Positions 48,482-56,699 of a DNA stretch of 64,000 bases are shown piece after piece. Source of the stretch: JAHEEL01 sp963785245. Lineage in GTDB: Bacteria; Actinomycetota; Acidimicrobiia; Spongiisociales; UBA5794. How positions within the stretch are numbered: position 1 is the first letter of the stretch; each line of letters starts with the position of its first letter. The position numbers and the translations under genes are program-made. The stretch is from contig CAWAUO010000017.1 in assembly GCA_963785245.1 (NCBI GenBank), positions 85,126 to 149,125 on the forward strand, written 5' to 3'. A model generated the notes under the pieces. The model saw nothing but the letters and a program-made list of their open reading frames with translations, did not search any database and was not told where the DNA came from.

Positions 48482-49825
48482 ATGAGTGACAATATGAAAA
48501 AGTGGCTCCCGTGGATCTTGGTCGCCGCCGTCGCTGTCATCATTGTCGTTGTTATCGCCGTGAACGCCGGCGGAGACGACGACACTGCAGCAGATACGAC
48601 GACGACAGCTGTTGAGGACTCCACGACCACAACGGTCGCGGAAGAGACCACCACAACGGTCGCGGAAGAAACGACCACGTCGTCCACCGAAGCGCCGATG
48701 GCGTTCGAGCCGATCCCGGTCAAGATCGGGACCGTGCTTCCCCAGACGGGACAGCTCGCACCAATCATCGAGGCTCTCGAGAACCCGATCAAGATGGGCG
48801 TCGATGAGATCAACGCTGTCTCGGACGGCCTCGTTTCGGTCGAGTACGGCGACTCGGGTACCGACCCGAACATCGCCTCGACGACGGTCGACAAGTACCT
48901 GACGGGTGACTTCGCAGGGATCATCGGGGCTGCCGCTTCCGGCGTTTCGCTTTCGATCGTCGACAAGGTTCAGGGCAGCGAAGTTGCGATGTGCTCGGGT
49001 TCGAACACCGCGGCCTCGCTCAGCTCATCCGACTATGACCCCTACTACAGCCGCACGGCACCGTCCGACAACCTGCAGGCGCCGGCACTTGCCGACGTCA
49101 TCGCCGGTGATGCCCCGGCCTCGGTCGCGGTTCTGTGGCGCAACGACGACTACGGCGTCGGCTTCGGTGAGCTGCTTGCTGCCGAACTCGATGGTGTTGT
49201 TGTGCTCGCTCAGGCCTACGACGCCGCCGCCGGTTCGTTTGCTACCGAGGCGCAAGCCGTCGTTGCGAGCGGTGCCGAGGCGCTCGCGATGATCACGTTC
49301 GAAGAGGGTGGGCAGCTCCTGCTCGACCTCGAGAGTGCCGGCTTCACGGGTCAGGTCTACGTTGCCGACGGCTTCAAAGACACGGTCGGCCCCGATCAAC
49401 TCGGCGGAAACACCGCGCTGCTCGAGGGCATCAAGGGCACGGCCCCGTCGGCCTCTCCGGAGAATGGTGAGGCGACGTTCCCGGCGCGGCTCGAGGCTGC
49501 GTTCCCCGGAACAGCAACGATCTTCTCGGCACAGAAGTACGACTGCCTCATGGTGAACGTGCTCGCTGCCCAGGCGGCACAGAGCGCCGATCCGGCCGTG
49601 TTCATTGCCGAGATTGGGAACGTCACCAAGGGTGGTGAGAAGTGCTCGCTCTTCGAGGACTGCTTCAACCTGCTGATGACCGGTGCCGACATCGACTATG
49701 ACGGCGCATCGGGGCCGCTCGACTTCGGTCCGAGCAATGAGCCCGGCATCGGCACGTACGACGTGTTCCTCTATGACGCCGAGGGCGGAACCTCGACCCT
49801 CCTGCAGATTGTCGCCGGCGGCTAG
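48482..49825 (+). CDS. Branched-chain amino-acid-type ABC transporter substrate-binding protein
   Basis: The 447-residue product has an N-terminal membrane anchor (WLPWILVAAVAVIIVVVIAV) without a clear lipobox, a Thr/Glu-rich linker to about residue 75, then a LivJ-type periplasmic binding domain (VKIGTVLPQTGQLAPI, YGDSGTDPNIA, VIGAAASG-like IIGAAASGVSLSI, VAVLWRNDDYGVGFGELLA, GQVYVADGFKD). It would capture an amino acid or similar ligand for the permease genes that follow on the other strand. ATG with a TTGGAGGAAA ribosome site. Confidence 0.92.
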   Translation: MSDNMKKWLPWILVAAVAVIIVVVIAVNAGGDDDTAADTTTTAVEDSTTTTVAEETTTTVAEETTTSSTEAPMAFEPIPVKIGTVLPQTGQLAPIIEALENPIKMGVDEINAVSDGLVSVEYGDSGTDPNIASTTVDKYLTGDFAGIIGAAASGVSLSIVDKVQGSEVAMCSGSNTAASLSSSDYDPYYSRTAPSDNLQAPALADVIAGDAPASVAVLWRNDDYGVGFGELLAAELDGVVVLAQAYDAAAGSFATEAQAVVASGAEALAMITFEEGGQLLLDLESAGFTGQVYVADGFKDTVGPDQLGGNTALLEGIKGTAPSASPENGEATFPARLEAAFPGTATIFSAQKYDCLMVNVLAAQAAQSADPAVFIAEIGNVTKGGEKCSLFEDCFNLLMTGADIDYDGASGPLDFGPSNEPGIGTYDVFLYDAEGGTSTLLQIVAGG

Positions 49826-49845
49826 TCCCAACGACGACCTCGAAA

Positions 49846-49887
49846 AATGAGTGTGGGGCCCGGCATCTGCAGGGCCCCACACTCATT
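49846..49887. terminator. Strong bidirectional terminator
   Basis: AATGAGTGTGGGGCCC (49846-49861) and its exact complement (49872-49887) flank a ten-base loop. AAAAA precedes the stem on the plus strand, giving a U-run for the minus strand. It separates the convergent substrate-binding gene and livF. Confidence 0.88.
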
Positions 49888-49920
49888 GACTCCCTTGGCC
49901 GGCTGCCGAGACCAGCGGAC

Positions 49921-50649
49921 CTAATCGACCTTGCCCAGTGTTCCGAGGTACAGATCGATCACTCGTGAGTCGTGGAGGAGTTCCTTGCCGGTTCCGGTGT
50001 GTGCATTCGTCCCTTGATCGAGGACGTAGGCTCGGTCGGCGATCTGAAGGCACCGCCTGGCATTCTGCTCGACCATGATGATCGACACCCCCGAGTCGGC
50101 AATCAGGCGGACGCGCTCGAATACGAGGTCCTGATTGGCCGGGGAGAGACCGGCGGACGGCTCGTCGAGCAGAAGCACACTCGGGTCCATCATCAGGGCC
50201 CGACCGATCGCCACCATCTGCCGCTCGCCACCTGACAGATAGCCGGCCCGCTGATCAGAGCGATCGGCGAGCAGCGGGAATATGTCGACCACCGCCGCGA
50301 AGCGCTCGTCCCAGGCCTTCGGGTTGAGGTACAGGCCCATCCGCAGATTGTCTTCGACGGTCAGCGATGGGAACACATTGGCCCGTTGCGGAACATAGCC
50401 GACACCGAGGCCGACGAGTGTATGGGCAGCCAGATTCGAGATGTCCCGTCCGCGAAGCGTTACGAAGCCGTCTCTGACCGTCACGAGACCGAAGATGGCC
50501 TTGATGAGGGTCGACTTCCCGGCACCGTTCGGTCCGATGATCCCGACGAGTTCGCCGTTGTTGAGCGTCAGGTCGACACCCCGCAGGATGTCGACTCCGG
50601 GGAGATAGCCAGCCACAACCTGGTCTGCAACGAGGAGATGCTTGCTCAC
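49921..50649 (-). CDS. livF: ABC transporter ATP-binding protein LivF
   Basis: The 242-residue ATPase has Walker A GPNGAGKST, the LivF-type stretch VGYVPQRANVFPSLTVEDNL, signature LSGGERQM, Walker B LLLDEPSAGLSP and a C-terminal VIDLYLGT. It energises uptake with LivG. The GTG overlaps the livG stop (GTGA). Confidence 0.94.
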   Translation of the reverse strand: MSKHLLVADQVVAGYLPGVDILRGVDLTLNNGELVGIIGPNGAGKSTLIKAIFGLVTVRDGFVTLRGRDISNLAAHTLVGLGVGYVPQRANVFPSLTVEDNLRMGLYLNPKAWDERFAAVVDIFPLLADRSDQRAGYLSGGERQMVAIGRALMMDPSVLLLDEPSAGLSPANQDLVFERVRLIADSGVSIIMVEQNARRCLQIADRAYVLDQGTNAHTGTGKELLHDSRVIDLYLGTLGKVD

Positions 50650-51473
50650 GATGCGGCCTCCCCGTGGTGTTCGCCGAGATAGGCGTCGATGACGGCACGG
50701 TTCTTGGCGATGACTTCGGGTGGACCCTCCGCGATCACGCGACCTTCGGCCATTACCACGACCCAATCCGAGATCTCCTGGACAACGTCCATGTCGTGCT
50801 CGACAAAGATCACCGTCTTGCCCGCATCCCGCAGACCGGTGATGTGCTGGAGGAGTGACTGGGTGAGGGCGGGGTTCACACCGGCCATAGGCTCGTCGAG
50901 CATCACGACCTCGGGTTCCATCATGAGCGCCCGAGCCATCTCGAGGAGCTTGCGCTGGCCGCCGGATAGTCCACCGGCGAATTCGTCGCTCATGTGATCC
51001 AGGCCGAATCGCTCAAGGAGTTCATTCGCGCGGACTTCGTTCGCATCTTCCGTGGCACGCCAGCCTCCGGTCAATGCTCCCCAGAGGTCCTCGCCCTTGT
51101 TGTCCTTGGCCGCCACCAGCATGTTCTCCATGACGGTGAGGCGGGCCAGCGAACGGGTGAGCTGGAATGTGCGCACCATGCCGCGACGCGCCACCTGGAA
51201 TGCCGCAATTCCGACGAGTGCGCCGCCGTTGAGGTGCCATTCACCAAAGTCCGGTGTGTCGAATCCGGTCAGCAGGTTGAAGAGAGTGGTCTTGCCGGCA
51301 CCGTTCGGTCCGATGAGCGAAGTGACGGTATGACGCTGGATCTCGAGATGCTTGACGTCGACGGCCGTCAGTCCACCGAACGACCGCTGGAGGGCATTGG
51401 CGACGAGCACAGGGTCCGGCTTGCGGACGCCCGGCTCTGCGGCGATGCCGTACATGGGGTGATCAGCGTTCAT
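50646..51473 (-). CDS. livG: ABC transporter ATP-binding protein LivG
   Basis: The 275-residue ATPase has Walker A GPNGAGKTT, RTFQLTRSLARLTVMENMLVA (LivG type), signature LSGGQRKLLEMARAL, Walker B MLDEPMAGVNP and the C-terminal VIDAYLGE. It starts inside the end of livM (11-base overlap) and overlaps livF by four bases. Confidence 0.95.
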   Translation of the reverse strand: MNADHPMYGIAAEPGVRKPDPVLVANALQRSFGGLTAVDVKHLEIQRHTVTSLIGPNGAGKTTLFNLLTGFDTPDFGEWHLNGGALVGIAAFQVARRGMVRTFQLTRSLARLTVMENMLVAAKDNKGEDLWGALTGGWRATEDANEVRANELLERFGLDHMSDEFAGGLSGGQRKLLEMARALMMEPEVVMLDEPMAGVNPALTQSLLQHITGLRDAGKTVIFVEHDMDVVQEISDWVVVMAEGRVIAEGPPEVIAKNRAVIDAYLGEHHGEAAS

Positions 51474-52455
51474 CGATCAGCGCCTCCTCCCTGGAACCCA
51501 AGATGCCCTGCGGGCGGAAGACCATCAGCACCATCATTCCGATGCCTACCAGGACCAGCTTCACCTGACCGGCCGCGGCCGGCGTGAGGAGATCGCCGAC
51601 CCAGTCGATGTTGGCCTGGGTGTTGACCATGAGCGCGTCGATGGTGAAGAAGAGGAACTGGAACACGACGGCTCCCACGATCGGTCCCAGGATCGTTCCG
51701 GCGCCGCCGAGGATGACGATGACATAGAGAATGAACGTGACCTGCGGCAGGTATGCGTCGGGCGTTACGTTCTGTTGCTCGATCGCCAGAAGCATTCCTG
51801 CGATTCCGCCGATCGCTCCACCGATCATCAGCGCCTGGAGCTTGTAGGCGAAGACGTTCTTGCCGAGTGAGGTCGTGGCGTCTTCGTCCTCTCGGATGGC
51901 CTTGAGCACGCGACCCCACGGGCTGTTGATCAAGCGCCGAATCAGCAGCGTGAGCAGCGCTGCGATCGTCCAGCCGACAATCATGACCCACAGCTTTCGG
52001 CCCGTTACGACGAGGCTTCCGATGCCGTACAGCTCTGCCGGTGGGAAGGGATTGATGGAAAAGAAGGAGTCCGCGAATCCTTGAATACCGAACACGCCAT
52101 TGGTGAGCGGCTCTGCCCAACTCGATCGGGCCACGAGGCGGATGACCTCGGCGGCGGCGATGGTCGTGATGGCCAGGTAGTCGGCGCGGAGTCTGAGTGT
52201 GGGAAGTCCGAGGAGGAACCCAAGGAAGGCTGCCACGATGACTCCAACGATGACCCCCAGCCACAGAGGGCCGCCAAAGTCGACCGTGATCGCCATGCCA
52301 TATGCGCCGACCAGCATGAACGCCACATGGCCGAAGTTGAGCAGGCCGGCGTAGCCGAACTGCAGGTTGAGTCCGATCGCCGAAATCGCATAGGCCGCGG
52401 TGACGGGGCCGATTGTGGCAAGGATGCCGTCGATGAAGACGCTGCCCCAGTCCAT
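51463..52455 (-). CDS. livM: ABC transporter permease LivM
   Basis: The 330-residue product has about nine membrane segments and the LivM signatures LNLQFGYAGLLNFGHVAFMLVGAYG, RADYLAITTIAAAEVIRL and WGRVLKAIREDEDATTSLGKN (the EAA-like loop). The ATG shares one base with the livH stop (TGATG). The C-terminus reads MVLMVFRPQGILGSREE as in other LivH/LivM proteins. Confidence 0.94.
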   Translation of the reverse strand: MDWGSVFIDGILATIGPVTAAYAISAIGLNLQFGYAGLLNFGHVAFMLVGAYGMAITVDFGGPLWLGVIVGVIVAAFLGFLLGLPTLRLRADYLAITTIAAAEVIRLVARSSWAEPLTNGVFGIQGFADSFFSINPFPPAELYGIGSLVVTGRKLWVMIVGWTIAALLTLLIRRLINSPWGRVLKAIREDEDATTSLGKNVFAYKLQALMIGGAIGGIAGMLLAIEQQNVTPDAYLPQVTFILYVIVILGGAGTILGPIVGAVVFQFLFFTIDALMVNTQANIDWVGDLLTPAAAGQVKLVLVGIGMMVLMVFRPQGILGSREEALIDER

Positions 52456-53738
52456 CAGCCGATCCTCTCCTTCGTGCCGAAGAGTCCCTGCGGCCTGACC
52501 AGAAGCATCAGGATCAGCACAGCAAGACCAACCGCGGTCTTCAGTTCGTTCGGGACGAAGAGCGTGCTCATCTCGACCGCAACGCCAACGACGAAGCCGC
52601 CGACCATGGCACCGTAGGCCGTGCCGAGGCCGCCGAGGACAACGGCCGCGAATATCAGCAGCAAGAGGCTGAAGCCCATGTCCCATTGCACGGCCTCGTT
52701 GAGTCCGAAGAAGATGCCGCCGAGCGCCGCAAGCCCACCAGCCAGCATCCACGTAATGAGGATCACCCGGTTCACGTCGATGCCCGAAGACTCCGCGAGG
52801 TCGGCGTCGTCGGAGACCGCACGCATCGCCGTCCCGGCGCGGCTCTTCTGGAGGAACAATCCCACGGCGGCGAGGACGAGGAGCGCCACGCCGATGGTGA
52901 TGAGATTCTTCGGAACGACCGAGATGCCGAGGATCTCGATTGGTGGCTGACCGGCGAAGTCGGGGTAGGCCCGCGGTTCTCCGCCGAAGATGATGAGGAT
53001 GATGTGACGAACTGCGAACGAGAGGCCGATCGAGACCACCATCATTGCGATCAAGCCCGTGTTCCGAATCCTGAGGGGTTTCCAGAGGCCCTGCTCCTGG
53101 GCCCAACCGAATCCGGCCCCAACGAGGATGGCGGGAATGGCGGCGATGACGAGTGGCCACTCAGGCCCGGCTGGAGAGGCATGGAAGAAGTAGGCGGCGA
53201 CGGCGCCGAGGGTCACCATTTCGGCGTGGGCGAAGTTGACGAGTCCGGTGACGCCATAGACGAGGGAGAGGCCGACCGCGGACAGTGCGATGATGGCACC
53301 GAGCTTCAGGCCGGAGATGAGCAGGGCTCCGACCCGTTCATACGCCGATGTCGATGAGACGGTGCCTTCGCCGAGCGGGAAGATGACCTTCTTCGCTTGA
53401 CCCTCCCGAACCGTGACCTCGTCGAGTTCTTCCTTGGTGGGATCGGTGAGTCCGATGCCATCGGGGAGGGTTGTGGTGTCGAGGCGGACCTGATAGATAC
53501 CGGACCCAGGTACCGGGATCTCCCAGGTGCCGTCTGCGATGGATTCACCGCTGCCGACTTCCGCACCTTCCAAGCTGACCACGATGGTGACGCCCTCGAC
53601 GGGGGACTTCTCCTCGCCGACGGTCTGGATGAGCTTCCCGCCGATCGATTCGCCGGCGGCAAGGGACGCGACAGGAGAGAACGCGACGATCAGAGTCGTT
53701 GCGAGCCAGAACCATACGAAGCGGGCACGACGTGACAC
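52455..53738 (-). CDS. livH: ABC transporter permease LivH with an N-terminal exported domain
   Basis: Residues 130-427 are a standard LivH permease (GLSLVYGVTGLVNFAHAEMVTLGA, SRAGTAMRAVSDDADLAESSGID, RPQGLFGTKERIG). Before it come a signal peptide (WFWLATTLIVAFSPVASLA) and about 100 residues of beta-sandwich type (GVTIVVSLEGAEVGSGESIADG, GIYQVRLD) resembling carboxypeptidase-regulatory/Ig-like domains. Typical LivH is about 300 residues and lacks this. The exported domain may dock the substrate-binding protein. TACACT is eight bases before the GTG. Confidence 0.92.
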   Translation of the reverse strand: MSRRARFVWFWLATTLIVAFSPVASLAAGESIGGKLIQTVGEEKSPVEGVTIVVSLEGAEVGSGESIADGTWEIPVPGSGIYQVRLDTTTLPDGIGLTDPTKEELDEVTVREGQAKKVIFPLGEGTVSSTSAYERVGALLISGLKLGAIIALSAVGLSLVYGVTGLVNFAHAEMVTLGAVAAYFFHASPAGPEWPLVIAAIPAILVGAGFGWAQEQGLWKPLRIRNTGLIAMMVVSIGLSFAVRHIILIIFGGEPRAYPDFAGQPPIEILGISVVPKNLITIGVALLVLAAVGLFLQKSRAGTAMRAVSDDADLAESSGIDVNRVILITWMLAGGLAALGGIFFGLNEAVQWDMGFSLLLLIFAAVVLGGLGTAYGAMVGGFVVGVAVEMSTLFVPNELKTAVGLAVLILMLLVRPQGLFGTKERIG

Positions 53739-53840
53739 GTCCGGCGAGTGTAGGTCGTGCTGGGGGCTCGGTGTCGAATGAATCTCTCCGGCGCGATGCT
53801 CGGGTCCCGACTAGGTTCGTGGAGAAGGGAAGGGGTCGAT

Positions 53841-54275
53841 ATGCAGCGGAAGGTCGCAGGGATTCTCGACGAGAAGGGCACCGGTGTATGGGCGGTATCG
53901 CCCAGCGACACGGTCCTGTCGGCACTCGAGACGATGGCGCAGCACAACATCGGGGCGGTCCTCGTTCTCGACGGCGATGATCTGAGCGGAATCCTCACCG
54001 AGCGGGACTACGCCAGGAAGATCAAACTGGCGGCGCTCGGGTCCGGCGACACGCCGGTCGCGAGCATCATGACCAAACCCGTCGTCACCGTGGTTCCGAC
54101 GGCGTCGGTCGCGGAGTGCATGGAACTGATGACCGATCGCCGTATTCGCCACCTCCCGGTGGTGGACGACGACGGCCGGTTGGTCGGCATCGTCTCGATC
54201 GGGGACATCGTGAAGGCGATGATGGCGCAGCAGCGCGACTTGATCGCCGACCTCGAGCGCTACATCACCGGCTGA
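53841..54275 (+). CDS. CBS-domain pair protein
   Basis: The 144-residue product consists of two CBS domains (VWAVSPSDTVLSALETMAQHNIGAVLVLD, GILTERDYARKI; VVTVVPTASVAECMELMTDRRIRHLPVVD, GIVSIGDIVKAMM). Such stand-alone pairs sense adenosyl nucleotides or NAD. I chose ATG 53841 behind GGAGAAGGGAAGGGG. The second palindromic element follows the stop directly. Confidence 0.92.
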   Translation: MQRKVAGILDEKGTGVWAVSPSDTVLSALETMAQHNIGAVLVLDGDDLSGILTERDYARKIKLAALGSGDTPVASIMTKPVVTVVPTASVAECMELMTDRRIRHLPVVDDDGRLVGIVSIGDIVKAMMAQQRDLIADLERYITG

Positions 54276-54406
54276 CGCTGCGAACCCAGGGTTCTCCACC
54301 TTCCATATGGCGCCGACAGCCCGCGGAACGAGATGGTGCGCGGTCCCTGCCCATTCTGTGGGCTGTCGGCGCCAAATACGATGCCGAGAACCCTGGGTTC
54401 GCAGCG
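54276..54406. repeat. 131-bp double-palindromic element, copy B
   Basis: Outer inverted repeats of 21 bases (54276-54296, 54386-54406) and inner repeats GGCGCCGACAGCCC / complement enclose a loop. Read on the minus strand it aligns with copy A at 9864-9994 over all 131 bases. At the two outer positions where the copies differ (CCACG versus CTGCG) both arms have changed together, so pairing is kept. It fills the whole space between two convergent genes, from base one after a TGA to two bases before the other stop codon. Confidence 0.9.
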
Positions 54407-54407
54407 T

Positions 54408-54839
54408 CTAGTGGAGGCAGAACTCGTTGCCTTCGGGGTCCTGCATCACCGTCCACGTCCCGATCGCCTCTTCGAAGCTTGCTCCCCGTGTTGCCCCGAG
54501 CGCCACCAACCGTTCGGCTTCGGCTTCGATCGCGACCTTCCGCTCCGTTGGTTCCATCGATCGGTCGGTGACCACCACGTCGAGGTGGCAGCGGTTCTTC
54601 GCGGTCTTCGTCTCAGGGACCTTCTGGATCAGGATGCGGGGGCCGTCACCGTCCGGATCGACGACCGCCGCCAGTCGGTCCCGATCCTCCTCCGGGATCG
54701 CGACGGCGTCGGCGAACGCCTCCCAGGAGTCGAAGCCGTCGGGCGGCGGTTGCAGCACATAGCCGAGGGCCTCGCCCCAGAACGCTGCCAGGGCCCTGGT
54801 GTCCAGTGCATCGAACGTGACTTGGAATGATCGTGACAT
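54408..54839 (-). CDS. VOC superfamily (glyoxalase-like) protein
   Basis: The 143-residue product has two beta-alpha-beta-beta-beta halves: FQVTFDALDTRALAAFWGEALGY, then ILIQKVPETKTAKNRCHLDVVV and TWTVMQDPEGNEFCLH. It resembles actinomycete VOC proteins of the glyoxalase-like domain group with unknown substrate. I chose ATG 54839, seven bases after TAGCGT. Confidence 0.88.
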   Translation of the reverse strand: MSRSFQVTFDALDTRALAAFWGEALGYVLQPPPDGFDSWEAFADAVAIPEEDRDRLAAVVDPDGDGPRILIQKVPETKTAKNRCHLDVVVTDRSMEPTERKVAIEAEAERLVALGATRGASFEEAIGTWTVMQDPEGNEFCLH

Positions 54840-54951
54840 GGCCTCAACGCTAGCCCCGTGCTCCATCGTCGCAGGGCCCCGGGCCGACTTCGGCATCGTT
54901 GTCCGGAGCTAGGCTGGACACTGTCAAAAGAGCGAATTGTGGAGGATCACA

Positions 54952-55416
54952 ATGACGTGGACCGTCCTGCCCGGAGATGCCGCATCGAAGACCGCCGAAG
55001 CACTCCAACCGACCCTGGTTGATCTCATCGACCTTCACCTGATCGGCAAGCAGGCCCACTGGACCGTCGTCGGTGAACGCTTCCAATCGGCCCATGAGCG
55101 CCTCGACGTGCTCGTGGACCAGTGGCGCCTCTGGAGCGATAGCGTCGCAGAACGCATCGTCACCCTCGGTGCCCTGCCGCGTGGTCGTGCAGAGGACGTC
55201 GTGGAAGAGGGCGACATGGGCCCGTTCCCGCTCGAGTGGCTCGCTGACGGGGACGCGATCCGTTTGGTCGCCGAGCGTGTCGAAGCGACCGCCCGACGTG
55301 CCCGTGCGCAGCAGGCGATTGTCGAGGATCTCGACGTGATCTCCGACGGTCTGTTGCAGACCATCATCGAAGGGCTCGAAGAAGAACTCTGGATGTTGCG
55401 CGCCCACCTGCGGTGA
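54952..55416 (+). CDS. dps: Dps-family ferritin-like protein
   Basis: The 154-residue four-helix protein has LIDLHLIGKQAHWTVVGERFQSAHERLDVLVDQW, the helix pair bearing the intersubunit ferroxidase residues of Dps (His, His, Asp, Glu). Dps dodecamers store iron and protect DNA from peroxide. ATG with GGAGGATCAC upstream. The stop overlaps the fur-type gene, so iron or peroxide control is likely. Confidence 0.92.
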   Translation: MTWTVLPGDAASKTAEALQPTLVDLIDLHLIGKQAHWTVVGERFQSAHERLDVLVDQWRLWSDSVAERIVTLGALPRGRAEDVVEEGDMGPFPLEWLADGDAIRLVAERVEATARRARAQQAIVEDLDVISDGLLQTIIEGLEEELWMLRAHLR

Positions 55417-55838
55417 ACCACCCGTCCGAAGCAGCCGACCAGATCAGGGAGACGGGTCTGAGAGCGACGCAGGCTCGTATCGCGGTTCTTGAGACGCTCG
55501 CCGAACTTGACGGACATCCGACCGCCGATGACGTCGTGCGGCGGCTTCGGGATCGCGGCGCCTCGGTCGCCCGAGCGTCGGTGTTCAACGTTCTCGATGA
55601 TTTCGCGGCATCGGGTTTGGTCACCGTGGCGTCTGCCGGACCCGGCGCCGCTCGCTATGAACTGGCAGACGAAGGCCACGACCACTTCGTCTGCCGCGGC
55701 TGCGGAGCGATCCAGGATGTGCCACGCACCTTCGCCGCGGACGATCTCTCTCTCGATACCGACGTCGGCCGCATCGAGACCACCCACATCGTCTATCGCG
55801 GACTCTGCTCCTCGTGCTTGGCCGATAGTGAGACGTAG
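55413..55838 (+). CDS. Fur family regulator
   Basis: The 141-residue product has a winged helix (TGLRATQARIAVLETLAELDGHPTADDVVRRL), the HDHFVCRGCG zinc/regulatory site and a C-terminal CSSC pair for structural zinc. Coupling to dps (GTGA overlap) suggests a PerR/FurA-type peroxide or iron sensor that controls this operon; which metal it senses cannot be read from the sequence. Confidence 0.9.
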   Translation: MNHPSEAADQIRETGLRATQARIAVLETLAELDGHPTADDVVRRLRDRGASVARASVFNVLDDFAASGLVTVASAGPGAARYELADEGHDHFVCRGCGAIQDVPRTFAADDLSLDTDVGRIETTHIVYRGLCSSCLADSET

Positions 55839-55889
55839 TGGTGCACACTTCCGAGAAGCGTGCATCCGGACCCTCACTACGATCGGAGC

Positions 55890-56402
55890 ATGAACGTCGA
55901 TATTCGCTCGGCACGCGCGCGTGACCTCGTCCGAATCAACGAGATCTACGACCACACCATCGTCGGTTCCGCCATCTCGTTCGACCTCGAGCCCTGGGAC
56001 ATGGAGCGTCGGCACGAGTGGTGGGCGCATTACCGCGATACCGGACCGTACCGGGTGTTCGTGGCCGAGGTCGATGGGCATGTCGTCGGGACGGCCTACA
56101 GCAGCCAGTTTCGCGACAAGGCGGCGTATCAAACCTCGGCGGAGACAACGGTCGTCATTGACCCCGACTACCGGGCAGCCGGCATCGGGCGTCTGCTGCT
56201 CTCCACCGTGCTCGATACACTCGCCGCTGAAGGCGTTCACCGCGCCTACGCCGTCGTGACGATTCCGAACGAGGCATCGATCGGCCTGCACGAATCCCTG
56301 GGATACCGCCTCGTCGGCACGCTCGACGACGTTGGCTACAAGATGGGCCGATACTGGTCAACCGCCATTCTCGAGAAGCGTCTCGAATCCGACAGTACAT
56401 GA
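55890..56402 (+). CDS. GNAT N-acetyltransferase (PAT-like)
   Basis: The 170-residue product has IRSARARDLVRINEIYDHTI, VFVAEVDGHVVGTAY, the acetyl-CoA loop VVIDPDYRAAGIGRLLLS and IGLHESLGYRLVGTLDDVGYKMGRYWST, typical of phosphinothricin acetyltransferase-like and MnaT enzymes acting on amino acid analogues. TACGAT lies six bases before the ATG. Confidence 0.9.
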   Translation: MNVDIRSARARDLVRINEIYDHTIVGSAISFDLEPWDMERRHEWWAHYRDTGPYRVFVAEVDGHVVGTAYSSQFRDKAAYQTSAETTVVIDPDYRAAGIGRLLLSTVLDTLAAEGVHRAYAVVTIPNEASIGLHESLGYRLVGTLDDVGYKMGRYWSTAILEKRLESDST

Positions 56403-56437
56403 CGGCAAACCCCGTCGGGTCGGGTAGGTTTCTCCAC

Positions 56438-56532
56438 GGAGGCGTCCGGACGCCTGGTGGGTCCCTCGGTCTTCAAAACCGATGAGGGTGCGAGAGTGCC
56501 CTGGCGGGTTCGATTCCCGTCCGCCTCCGCCA
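56438..56532 (+). tRNA. selC: tRNA-Sec (anticodon TCA)
   Basis: A 95-base tRNA, the same length as E. coli tRNA-Sec. The acceptor GGAGGCG pairs with CGCCTCC, then discriminator G and an encoded CCA. The anticodon stem TCGGT/ACCGA holds loop CTTCAAA (anticodon TCA). A long variable arm (AGGGTGC-GAGA-GTGCCCT) and a T arm GCGGG-TTCGATT-CCCGT follow. TAGGTT seven bases before G1 is a possible -10. It reads UGA as selenocysteine, needed by selD in this window. Confidence 0.95.
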
Positions 56533-56615
56533 AAGAATTGTCGCGCCCGGCGGGTGGCCGATATCACGCCCTGCGCGATCCTCGGGTCGTTCGTCCCTGG
56601 CGGAGCGGTGGTCAT

Positions 56616-56699
56616 ATGACCTACGGTGCACCGATGCAACGAGGCCAGGTCGATCATCGGGCGGACGCGTTCGTCGCCGCATTCGGCGGGTTCGCGTGA
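56616..56699 (+). other. Possible 27-codon upstream frame
   Basis: A short frame (ATG 56616 or ATG 56634) ends in a TGA that overlaps the GTG of the next gene (GTGA). TACGGT lies six bases before the second ATG, as in leaderless genes here. It could be a coupled small protein or leader. Nothing else is visible in 56533-56695. Confidence 0.35.
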
